5,795 nucleotides of DNA from an uncultured Bacteroidota bacterium (lineage in GTDB: Bacteria; Bacteroidota; Bacteroidia; Chitinophagales; Chitinophagaceae). Below the pieces are notes generated by a model. That model made no database searches and was not told the DNA's origin. It was given only the letters and a program-made list of their open reading frames with translations. The stretch's first letter is position 1, and each line of letters begins with the position of its first letter. The DNA lies in assembly GCA_903851455.1 (NCBI GenBank), contig CAINOM010000695.1, forward strand, positions 1 to 5,795, written 5' to 3'. Positions 1 to 5,795 of the stretch are shown piece by piece. The position numbers were made by a program, and so were the translations under genes.

Positions 1-501
1 AATATCATTTCTCGAATCATCGCCGCCCTGTGTGCCTGCAAAATTTGAAGCCATGCGCGCCGGATCAGACCGGCTGCCTGCGTAGCGTTCCGTTTCCTGT
101 ACATCAAATGTCCGCGTACTTACCACAGCCATATCATTAATATGCTCACGCTTGTGCACTACTGTAACTTCTCCCATTGTAGTTACAGACTCCTCCATTT
201 CAATTTCCAGTACGGTCTCTTTGCCTGAGGTTACCAATACATCTGAAAGCGTAACGGTATTAAATCCCATATAGCTCACAGTGATATTGTGCTTGCCCAC
301 GCGCACTTCTTGTATCACAAAGTTGCCAAACTTGTCGGTGGCTGCGCCCATCCTTGTCGTCATATCGGTGATGGCCACTATAACACCTGCGAGGGGGGAT
401 TTCGATTCTTTGTCCACTATATGGCCGCGCACAACCTGTGTTCGCTGCGCAAAACATAATGCCGGCATCATCAATACCAATAGCAGGATGGATCTATACA
501 T
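1..501 (-). CDS. TonB-dependent outer-membrane receptor, N-terminal part (cut by left window edge)
   Basis: The minus-strand frame is open from an ATG at 499-501 to base 1 and gives the first 167 residues of a longer protein. A signal peptide is clear: MYRS, a hydrophobic run, then a likely cut after CFA-Q near residue 19. Residues about 22-105 form a carboxypeptidase-regulatory-like beta-sandwich, with the typical VRGHIVD.ES..PLAGV opening, a TD.FGNF turn and V.YMGF. A TonB-box-like stretch GEVTVVHK follows at about 110-117. Residues 128-167 (STRTFDVQETERYAGS, then DPARMASNFAG and DDSRNDI) match the start of the plug domain in many Bacteroidota receptors. Such proteins import large substrates across the outer membrane using TonB-ExbBD energy. 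The barrel and any SusD partner lie outside the window, so the substrate cannot be told. It is divergent from the gene at 671. Family assignment is firm; specificity is unknown. Confidence 0.9.
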   Translation of the reverse strand, partial: MYRSILLLVLMMPALCFAQRTQVVRGHIVDKESKSPLAGVIVAITDMTTRMGAATDKFGNFVIQEVRVGKHNITVSYMGFNTVTLSDVLVTSGKETVLEIEMEESVTTMGEVTVVHKREHINDMAVVSTRTFDVQETERYAGSRSDPARMASNFAGTQGGDDSRNDI

Positions 502-670
502 AAGTTCTGAGTTATCGGGAAGTAAGTTAAGCAAATTCGTATATTTTCAATAGCGTCAGCACAGTCTTATATGTTGTCTGCTTCCGGCTATGCAAATAAA
601 TGCAGCCGCCACTAAGGTTGTAATACGGAAAATCAGTATTTTTAGGAACGTTGATAAAATAAACTCTTTA
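502..670. other. divergent intergenic region between receptor and secreted-protein genes
   Basis: These 169 bp separate two genes that start in opposite directions, so they should hold both promoters. The stretch is A/T-rich at both ends and has no ORF of its own that looks coding. An in-frame extension of the plus-strand gene back to an ATG at 590 is possible but would bury its signal peptide. A weak plus-strand promoter candidate is listed separately. On the minus strand I found only poor matches to the Bacteroidota -7 consensus, for example TTTATTTG read from 600 to 593, without a convincing -33 partner. No convincing operator palindrome was seen. Confidence 0.6.
618..644 (+). promoter_or_regulatory. 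candidate Bacteroidota-type promoter for the gene at 671
   Basis: TTG at 618-620 and TATTTTTA at 637-644 resemble the -33 TTG and -7 TAnnTTTG elements of the Bacteroidota housekeeping sigma factor. The last base of the -7 box is A instead of G, and the 16-base gap is shorter than the usual 19 or so. An A-rich stretch, ATAAAATAAA at 654-663, lies just upstream of the ATG at 671 and could serve as the purine-rich leader used instead of a Shine-Dalgarno sequence. In A/T-rich DNA such matches arise easily by chance, so this is tentative. Confidence 0.25.
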
Positions 671-1651
671 ATGAAACGCCTCATCCTGTTCGTTCTATTA
701 TTCTGCAGGGTAAGCATGGCCCAGGCCCAGCAAGGGTGGGTATATCACGGCAATTTCAATTTCGGTTGCAATTATACGTTGAACTATAGCAGGGGCAGCA
801 CCGCCTTTCCCGGCCTTAAGTTGTTCTGTGGTTTTTCGGCAAACGGTGTTTATAAAGAACATTTCATCCTCAATTATGGGCCCTCTTTATCTTTCTACAC
901 GAAATCCATCGGCGCAAACCTCAATCCGCTTATTTCTGATCTGCAGATAGACTTCGTGAACTCGATATCATTTGGGGCGGGCTTTAGTGACCTGCCCTAT
1001 TTTAAACTGTTCCGTACGCTCGACAATGCATCTTATTACAACGTACTGCTCAACAAGGATTACGCCTTCCTGCTCACCAGTAATTTTGTGCTCAACAATC
1101 ACAAACGAAACCAGGTGAACGGCTCCATTTCTTTATCTTTTCCCCAGTTCACGCTCAACTACTATAATGATGGCGGCGCGCCCTTCTACCGCATACCCAT
1201 CGCCGACAATCTCGATCGTTACTGGACCGGGGGCTTTGGCGTATTCGTACACAACAAAAGCGATTATAAACTTAGTTACAACAGTGTTGAGTTCAGCTTC
1301 GACCAGTTTACCGGTTACAGCCCGCTGTTGTTTGAAGCCTGCAATATGCTCGGCATCTATATCCCGAATTACAACCTCCAGTATGATGAGGATACGCATG
1401 GTCCGAAGCCAACTAACTATAATACCTCGATGTATAATCTGAAGGTTTTTTTCATCAGGGGTTATGGCATAGATATAGGAGCAATGGGCTCCCTGAAGGA
1501 TGTATCAGCTCGTAAGAAGAAAGAAATATATTATGGCCTGCAGGATATCATTCACATTAAGGGTGGATTTTCGCTGCATCCAAATAATGACAACCAGCAT
1601 TTTTTCATAGGAGGCACTTACAACAACTTTACCAATGTCAGTATTAAATAA
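671..1651 (+). CDS. secreted beta-rich protein, polymorphic toxin type 23-like
   Basis: This 326-residue protein starts with a signal peptide (MKRLILFVLLF, likely cut after AQA near residue 19). I chose the ATG at 671 because an upstream in-frame ATG at 590 would put 27 charged and mixed residues before it. The mature part is dominated by short aromatic-rich beta strands with Gly/Asn turns and has no transmembrane helix after the signal. Three blocks resemble, from memory, the 'polymorphic toxin type 23' family of Bacteroidota: YYNDGGAP at 164-171, ADN.DRYWTGG at 178-188 and the DQFTGY block at 211-216. A further block near the C-terminus (NTSMYNLKVFFIRGYGIDIG at 251-270, then LQDIIH at 290-295) also fits. 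That family is a predicted toxin fold, but stand-alone members like this may instead be outer-membrane or periplasmic structural proteins. The next gene overlaps its end, suggesting co-translation. Coding status is very likely; the family match was not verified by a search. Confidence 0.8.
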   Translation: MKRLILFVLLFCRVSMAQAQQGWVYHGNFNFGCNYTLNYSRGSTAFPGLKLFCGFSANGVYKEHFILNYGPSLSFYTKSIGANLNPLISDLQIDFVNSISFGAGFSDLPYFKLFRTLDNASYYNVLLNKDYAFLLTSNFVLNNHKRNQVNGSISLSFPQFTLNYYNDGGAPFYRIPIADNLDRYWTGGFGVFVHNKSDYKLSYNSVEFSFDQFTGYSPLLFEACNMLGIYIPNYNLQYDEDTHGPKPTNYNTSMYNLKVFFIRGYGIDIGAMGSLKDVSARKKKEIYYGLQDIIHIKGGFSLHPNNDNQHFFIGGTYNNFTNVSIK

Positions 1652-2309
1652 AATATTGTTTGCGATAGTTGTAACGGGCTTGCTTTATGGCTGCTCGCCA
1701 CGCAGGGTCGCGTTCAGTACCGACAATTTTACCAAACCCTCATTTTATCAATCGCTGCCCACTATTCTGAACAAAAGCCTGCGGATAGATTCTGTCATCA
1801 CCTACGAAACTACGTTTGAAGAAAAGCCTTACGAAGGCTACTATGTGATCGACTATTCTGAAGTGAACGCGAGAAACGACAACAATATCCTCCATTACAA
1901 AAACTTCAAGGGGTATTATCAGAAGCTATACCTGCTGAAGCTCGTTACCTATCCGCGCGATTCCATTACAGTGTATTTTTCTATTAAATACAACGCCTTC
2001 GATCAGTGCATCGGCTTCGGGCCGTCATACATCGGCAGCATGGACGAAAGCCGGAACCTCATTTTCTTCAATGCAGAGCTGTACACGCGCAACAAGAAGA
2101 ACAACTACAGCCTTAAGAAAGTGCGGGTGCCGCTGGCTCTATTTATGAATGCCAGTGAGCTGCTGCCCGGCAAATACATCAATGTAGATAAGATGATCGT
2201 TGAAAAATCATTTGAGATCGGTAATAACGTAGTTATAGACATTCCGCGCATTTTCCACGATTCTTCCGCTCTCAAGTTTGAGTATATCGATACCCGCAAG
2301 ATCAATTAG
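1635..2309 (+). CDS. lipoprotein of unknown function, coupled to the upstream gene
   Basis: This 224-residue protein has a lipoprotein signal: MSVLNK, a hydrophobic stretch, then LLYGC with the lipidated cysteine at residue 20. The residues after the cysteine (SPRRVAF) are not acidic, so the acidic surface-export signal known from some Bacteroidota lipoproteins is absent. A periplasm-facing anchor is therefore the simpler inference. The rest looks like a mixed beta-rich globular domain with many Tyr, Phe, Lys and Asn, without a catalytic motif I recognise. Its ATG lies 17 bp inside the preceding gene in another frame, and no separate promoter space exists, so the two are almost certainly one operon with translational coupling. 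By position it could be an immunity or accessory partner of that secreted protein, but nothing in its sequence proves this. Its 3' end overlaps the opposing gene by 8 bp (2302-2309). Confidence 0.82.
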   Translation: MSVLNKILFAIVVTGLLYGCSPRRVAFSTDNFTKPSFYQSLPTILNKSLRIDSVITYETTFEEKPYEGYYVIDYSEVNARNDNNILHYKNFKGYYQKLYLLKLVTYPRDSITVYFSIKYNAFDQCIGFGPSYIGSMDESRNLIFFNAELYTRNKKNNYSLKKVRVPLALFMNASELLPGKYINVDKMIVEKSFEIGNNVVIDIPRIFHDSSALKFEYIDTRKIN

Positions 2310-2748
2310 TCTGTTGGTCGCGCGCTGATCTTCTTTCCGTACGCCTGCAGAAATACAATATGATCACTGGTAGCAGCGCGAAAAGCAATTGAATAATAGT
2401 ATAGGGTAGCACGAAACCGAGCGTGAGCCCGAGGTTATTCATAGTCACTCTATGAAAGCCCAAAACAAGTGGCGACCTTGCAACAACCAGCACCAATTCG
2501 CTGCAAAGAACTACCCAACTGCCTGCAACTTCCCGCCACGACAGCAATAGGTACCCAACCATCAGGCAGGTCTCAGATATCAGCGCGATCAGGTAGATCA
2601 CACTAAGAGAGTCTGCATAACGCTGTGTGACAGCATACAGAAGAAATACCCAGCCATAAAGCATGAACGGAACGTAGACAATAGCGAGTATCCTTGCTAT
2701 CCACCGTATTACTTTTATTGTTTCCGGGCTAGCTGAGTTGGAGGCCAT
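2302..2748 (-). CDS. small four-helix integral membrane protein, hypothetical
   Basis: The predicted protein has 148 residues from the ATG at 2746-2748. A TTG at 2770-2772 would add eight residues (MRPQHPQP). I prefer the ATG because the extension is short, proline-rich and starts with a rarer codon, though an A-rich stretch does precede the TTG. Four hydrophobic segments are visible at about 17-41, 48-70, 77-97 and 108-134. Both ends are polar. The C-terminal CRRTERRSARD and the basic N-terminal K12/R15/R19 suggest that both termini face the cytoplasm by the positive-inside rule. No catalytic or ligand motif is recognisable. It resembles the many small uncharacterised membrane proteins of Bacteroidota, and no function is claimed. 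It is divergent from the amidohydrolase gene and converges on the lipoprotein gene with an 8-bp overlap. Confidence 0.75.
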   Translation of the reverse strand: MASNSASPETIKVIRWIARILAIVYVPFMLYGWVFLLYAVTQRYADSLSVIYLIALISETCLMVGYLLLSWREVAGSWVVLCSELVLVVARSPLVLGFHRVTMNNLGLTLGFVLPYTIIQLLFALLPVIILYFCRRTERRSARDQQTN

Positions 2749-2799
2749 GGGTTGTGGATGTTGCGGCCTCAATTTACTTTTTTCTGTGGGAAATGACGC

Positions 2800-2807
2800 T
2801 ATCTTTA
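2800..2807 (+). promoter_or_regulatory. candidate -7 element for the amidohydrolase gene
   Basis: TATCTTTA matches seven of the eight positions of the Bacteroidota -7 consensus TAnnTTTG, counting the two free positions. A T-run at about 2778-2783 lies where a -33 element would be expected but has no clear TTG. Transcription would begin around 2812-2816, giving a leader of only a few bases before the ATG at 2820, or about 15 before the ATG at 2829. This makes the second ATG slightly more attractive if the promoter is real. The element sits in the 71-bp gap between two divergent genes, where a promoter is required. Confidence 0.35.
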
Positions 2808-2819
2808 TGATTACTATAT

Positions 2820-4109
2820 ATGCGTTTTATGAAACAACTGCTCACCACATTTCTGATTTTCGTTACGGCAGCGTCCGCCATCGCACAGAAGACCTACATC
2901 CAGTGTGGCAGGCTCATCGATGGTGTTTCTGATAAGGAACGTAAGTCTGTCACAATAGTGGTGGAAGGTAAAAAGATCATTGAGATAAAAGACGGCTATC
3001 AGCGTGGTAAATCTTCAGACAGTGTCATAGATCTTAAAGATAAGACCGTAATGCCGGGTTTTATCGATTGCCATGTGCACCTGGAGATGCAATTTAGTAA
3101 GACTGCTTTTGGTGATGCCTTCCGCGAGAAGGACGCGGATATCGCGTTCATGTCAGCCGTCTATGCAAAAAGAACGCTCATGGCCGGCTTCACCACAGTT
3201 CGGGACCTTGGCGGCAGCGGTGTAAACATATCCCTGCGCAACGCCATCAACCGCGGCGTTGCTGTGGGGCCGAATATCCTCACGGCCGGAAGGGCCATCT
3301 CGGCTACAGGTGGTCATATGGACCCATCCGTTGGCCTCCGCGATGATGCTATGCGCAAAACGCCCGGCCCCGAAGAAGGCGTTGCCGATGGTCGCGATGA
3401 GTGCATCAAGGCGGTGCGGTATCAGTTCAAGGCAGGAGCAAATCTTATTAAGATCGCATCTACCGGCGGTGTGCTCGATCTCAGCACAGAAGGTTCAGGA
3501 GCGGAGTTCAGTGTGGAAGAAATAAAAGCGATCACAGAAACCGCAAAGGATTACGGCATGCCCGTAGCCTGCCATGCCCATGGCGCCGAAGGGATCAAAC
3601 GTGCCATACTTGGTGGCGTTACATCTATAGAACATGGCACTTTCATGGATGATGAGTGCATGGGGCTGATGAAAGCACATAATGTATGGTATGTGCCCAC
3701 ACTTACTGCTGGGCGCTCAGTTGGCGACTCTTCGAAAGTGCCTGGTTATTTTACTCCCGTTGTAGCTGCTAAGGCAGCAGTCGTTGGTCCTACGATACAA
3801 AAGACATTCGCTAAGGCATTCAAAGCCGGCGTAAAGATCGCATTCGGCACAGACGCAGGCGTATACCCGCATGGCCTGAATGCACTCGAATTCCGTTTCA
3901 TGACCGAAGGTGGGATGCCAGCCATGGAGGCCATCAAATGCGCCACCACCAATGGGGCTGATCTGCTCGGTATAAGAGAAGAAAGAGGATCGCTGGAAAA
4001 CGGCAAAATCGCCGATATCATTGCAGTATCTGGCGACCCCTTGCAGGATATTACCGTACTAAGCCACATGGCTTTTGTGATGAAGGAAGGGATGGTGTAT
4101 TTGAGATAG
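2820..4109 (+). CDS. exported metal-dependent amidohydrolase (imidazolonepropionase / Xaa-Pro dipeptidase-like)
   Basis: The 429-residue protein has the normal length for the amidohydrolase superfamily group COG1228. A signal peptide ends near AIAQ (residues 20-23), so it should act in the periplasm or outside. The start may equally be the ATG at 2829 (MKQLLTTF), which keeps the signal intact. After a small N-terminal beta domain comes the TIM barrel, entered by VMPGFIDCHVHL. The expected binuclear metal ligands are all present: H85 and H87 (HVH), K211 as the likely carboxylated lysine (LIKIASTGG), H252 (ACHAHG), H272 (EHGTF) and D345 (FGTDAG). The chain returns to the beta domain at GSLENGKIADI near 390-400. 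Characterised relatives hydrolyse Xaa-Pro or Xaa-Arg/Lys dipeptides or N-acylated amino acids, so a peptidase-like role is likely, but the exact substrate cannot be read. It is a single-gene unit, facing an opposing gene 17 bp beyond its stop. Confidence 0.92.
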   Translation: MRFMKQLLTTFLIFVTAASAIAQKTYIQCGRLIDGVSDKERKSVTIVVEGKKIIEIKDGYQRGKSSDSVIDLKDKTVMPGFIDCHVHLEMQFSKTAFGDAFREKDADIAFMSAVYAKRTLMAGFTTVRDLGGSGVNISLRNAINRGVAVGPNILTAGRAISATGGHMDPSVGLRDDAMRKTPGPEEGVADGRDECIKAVRYQFKAGANLIKIASTGGVLDLSTEGSGAEFSVEEIKAITETAKDYGMPVACHAHGAEGIKRAILGGVTSIEHGTFMDDECMGLMKAHNVWYVPTLTAGRSVGDSSKVPGYFTPVVAAKAAVVGPTIQKTFAKAFKAGVKIAFGTDAGVYPHGLNALEFRFMTEGGMPAMEAIKCATTNGADLLGIREERGSLENGKIADIIAVSGDPLQDITVLSHMAFVMKEGMVYLR

Positions 4110-4131
4110 CCTAAACCGGGAGCCATTTAGG
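4110..4131. repeat. short inverted repeat between convergent genes
   Basis: CCTAAA at 4110-4115 and TTTAGG at 4126-4131 form a perfect 6-bp stem around a 10-base loop. It starts directly after the TAG of the amidohydrolase gene and spans the TAA of the asparagine synthase gene. Its place between two convergent stops suits a bidirectional terminator. However, the stem is short with only two G/C pairs, and no T-tract follows on either side, so a working intrinsic terminator is doubtful. Confidence 0.25.
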
Positions 4132-5795
4132 GGCAGGGGTTGGCCCTAAACTCATTCATCCACACATTTGCAGAAAGACTGCGCCACAATTGTGTAGCCT
4201 CTGGCACCGTCAGTGTCTTGCCGGCCAGCTTATCAAACAATGTCTGCTGATAATCATCCTTTAGCAAGTGGCGGCCTTGTATCTGCGCTTTCACCCATTC
4301 CTGGTCTTTGGTAAGCGCATCAATGAGCGGAGTATAGAAACCTATCTTGTCCGTACGGTTGTATACCAGGTCAGGCAGGTATTGTCTGCATGATTCGCGA
4401 AGTATGTATTTCCTCATTCCATGCTCCAGGAAATCTTCCGGCCTTATAGTGGCCACATATTCCGCAATACGATGATCAAGGAAAGGCATACGGCCCTCTA
4501 TGCTGCATGCCATTCCATTGCGATCGTCATAATGCACCAGGTGTGGCAGATGAACGCTGTAAATGGATTCGCGCCACACATCGTAGATGTTGTTGTACTT
4601 GTATTGTTCAATAAGGGAGTCATCCACATGCTTCAACAACTCTGGCGATATAATGCCCCTCCGTTGTATCCGCGAGCGGGTTCTGAGTTTCGTCTCCGTT
4701 CCCGGCGCTAACGACTTCAGCAGGGTGCGCAGCATGTATTTTTTGCCCAGCTTCATCGCATTCAGGTTCTCGTAAAATTTCCCGAATTGCATTGACTTGA
4801 ACTGTTGCAACAGTATAGCCTGCGCCATATTGTTATAACCAAAGAACAGTTCATCCGCCCCCTGACCGTTCAGTACCACCTTTATACCCGCCTCTGCCGC
4901 CATATTCATCAGGAAGCCGTGCCCCATGATCGATGGATCTCCAAACGGTTCTTCCTGTATGCCTATATACTTGCCAAGGTCTTTCTTTATCGATAGCTCG
5001 TGCAGGTTCTTGTTGTGTACAATAAAATTGCTCTTGCCAAATTTGCTGATCACCGCATCCACATACTTCGTCTCGTCATACTTCGTATTCGGCGATTGCG
5101 CAGTGAAAATGTGTATCTCCTTGTCATAATAAGTCGATAAGATCCCGGCTATTATTGACGAGTCTATACCTCCCGATAAGGTGATCCCGATAGGTACATC
5201 TGCCAGTGTCTGCGACAGCACGCCTTCTACCATTCTGTCGTGAAGCTCTTTCTTTGCTTTTTTGTCAAAGGGTATTTTGTCCTTTGCTTTTATATCCGGC
5301 AGCTCCCAGTATTTTCGGGCATCTATTTTTTCATCGGTAGCGTTCATCCAGGCGTAGCTACCCTGCGGAAAGTGCCTGATGTCCTTAAAAAATGTATGTG
5401 CACCTAAGTGCCCGTAATTCCCCAGCGCCAGGTATTCTGCCAGTTCAGTTGGGTCGGCCACGGGTTGTTCGTTTTCACTGATCAGCGGTTTCACTTCGCT
5501 GGCCAGCAGCCATGTGCCGTTTATTCTGCGCACATAGATAGGCTTCTGTCCATAGCGGTCCCTGCTCACAAACAGTTTCTTCCGTTGCTTGTCCCATATC
5601 AGCAGCGCCCACATGCCCACCATTTCTTTCAGCATGTTTTCCTGTTGCAGGCGGAACAATTCTATGATCGTCTCTGTATCCGCGTGGCCCTTAAATGGAT
5701 GATCTGCCAGGAAGCGTTTTCGAAGATCGAGATGGTTGTATATCTCACCATTAAAGATCATACTGTATCGCCCGCACGATGATTCCATGGGCTGG
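4127..5795 (-). CDS. asnB: asparagine synthase (glutamine-hydrolysing), N-terminus cut by right window edge
   Basis: The frame continues through the right edge: codons for Gln-Pro precede the first in-window Met (5786-5788), giving QPM, a normal internal stretch of this family. The ATG is thus not the start. The catalytic Cys2 and roughly the first 60-75 residues lie outside. Numbering from that Met, the class-II glutaminase domain continues with FNGEIYNH (12-19), HADTE (35-39) and SRDRYGQKPIY (75-85). The ATP-pyrophosphatase synthetase domain follows with the PP-loop LSGGIDSS (204-211), NGQGADELFFGY, EGRMPFLDHR and GMRKYILRES. The enzyme moves glutamine amide nitrogen to an AMP-activated carboxylate, classically aspartate to asparagine, in the cytoplasm. 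This subtype, with QEEPFGDPS in the acceptor region, resembles paralogs often found in polysaccharide or secondary-metabolite clusters, so another acceptor is possible. No intact partner gene is visible here. The family call is secure; asnB is used in the broad sense. Confidence 0.93.
   Translation of the reverse strand, partial: QPMESSCGRYSMIFNGEIYNHLDLRKRFLADHPFKGHADTETIIELFRLQQENMLKEMVGMWALLIWDKQRKKLFVSRDRYGQKPIYVRRINGTWLLASEVKPLISENEQPVADPTELAEYLALGNYGHLGAHTFFKDIRHFPQGSYAWMNATDEKIDARKYWELPDIKAKDKIPFDKKAKKELHDRMVEGVLSQTLADVPIGITLSGGIDSSIIAGILSTYYDKEIHIFTAQSPNTKYDETKYVDAVISKFGKSNFIVHNKNLHELSIKKDLGKYIGIQEEPFGDPSIMGHGFLMNMAAEAGIKVVLNGQGADELFFGYNNMAQAILLQQFKSMQFGKFYENLNAMKLGKKYMLRTLLKSLAPGTETKLRTRSRIQRRGIISPELLKHVDDSLIEQYKYNNIYDVWRESIYSVHLPHLVHYDDRNGMACSIEGRMPFLDHRIAEYVATIRPEDFLEHGMRKYILRESCRQYLPDLVYNRTDKIGFYTPLIDALTKDQEWVKAQIQGRHLLKDDYQQTLFDKLAGKTLTVPEATQLWRSLSANVWMNEFRANPCP

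Noticed and set aside
260..553. Two short frames (minus 260-457 and plus 281-553) near the receptor start
   Set aside because: Both overlap the first 167 codons of the TonB-dependent receptor, which has a continuous frame, a signal peptide and family motifs.
590..670. N-terminal extension of the secreted-protein gene from an ATG at 590
   Set aside because: It would place 27 residues before an excellent signal peptide that begins at the ATG at 671. The promoter-like and A-rich leader sequences also lie inside this stretch.
2749..2772. TTG start for the small membrane protein, giving 156 residues
   Set aside because: It uses a rarer start codon and adds only eight proline- and glutamine-rich residues. 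It remains possible because of the A-rich sequence upstream.
3746..4126. 126-residue minus-strand open frame inside the amidohydrolase gene
   Set aside because: It lies opposite a gene with full family motifs and shows no domain or signal of its own.
4110..4131. Inverted repeat as a proven bidirectional terminator
   Set aside because: The stem is only 6 bp, with two G/C pairs and no T-tract on either strand. It is kept only as a low-confidence repeat.
5408..5782. 124-residue plus-strand open frame opposite the asparagine synthase glutaminase domain
   Set aside because: It is the antisense of highly conserved coding sequence, with a His/Gln/Phe-rich composition typical of a reversed frame.

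Overview
The window looks like ordinary chromosome of a Bacteroidota bacterium, probably of the Chitinophagaceae/Sphingobacteriia type. The grounds are a TonB-dependent receptor with an N-terminal carboxypeptidase-regulatory-like domain, the absence of Shine-Dalgarno sequences, A/T-rich leaders with TAnnTTT-like -7 elements, and moderate GC. The finer placement is an impression, not a proof. Both ends cut through genes.

Layout: (1) 1-501, minus strand: the first 167 residues of a TonB-dependent outer-membrane receptor that runs off the left edge. (2) 502-670: a divergent intergenic region. (3) 671-2309, plus strand: two genes overlapping by 17 bp. The first encodes a secreted beta-rich protein with sequence marks I associate with the 'polymorphic toxin type 23' family. 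The second encodes an unrecognised lipoprotein. (4) 2302-2748, minus strand: a small four-helix membrane protein, overlapping the lipoprotein gene tail to tail by 8 bp. (5) 2749-2819: a short divergent promoter region. (6) 2820-4109, plus strand: an exported metal-dependent amidohydrolase of the imidazolonepropionase/Xaa-Pro dipeptidase-like group, with all expected metal ligands. (7) 4127-5795, minus strand: a glutamine-hydrolysing asparagine synthase (AsnB-type) lacking only its extreme N-terminus, which lies beyond the right edge.

The genes do not form one pathway. Four of the six products are exported or enveloped-associated (receptor, secreted beta protein, lipoprotein, amidohydrolase) and one is an inner-membrane protein, so the region is mostly cell-envelope biology. 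The asparagine synthase may belong to a neighbouring cluster outside the window. The most interesting element is the overlapping pair at 671-2309, a possible effector/immunity pair or an outer-membrane barrel with a lipoprotein partner. I saw no RNA genes, mobile elements, CRISPR arrays or long repeats.
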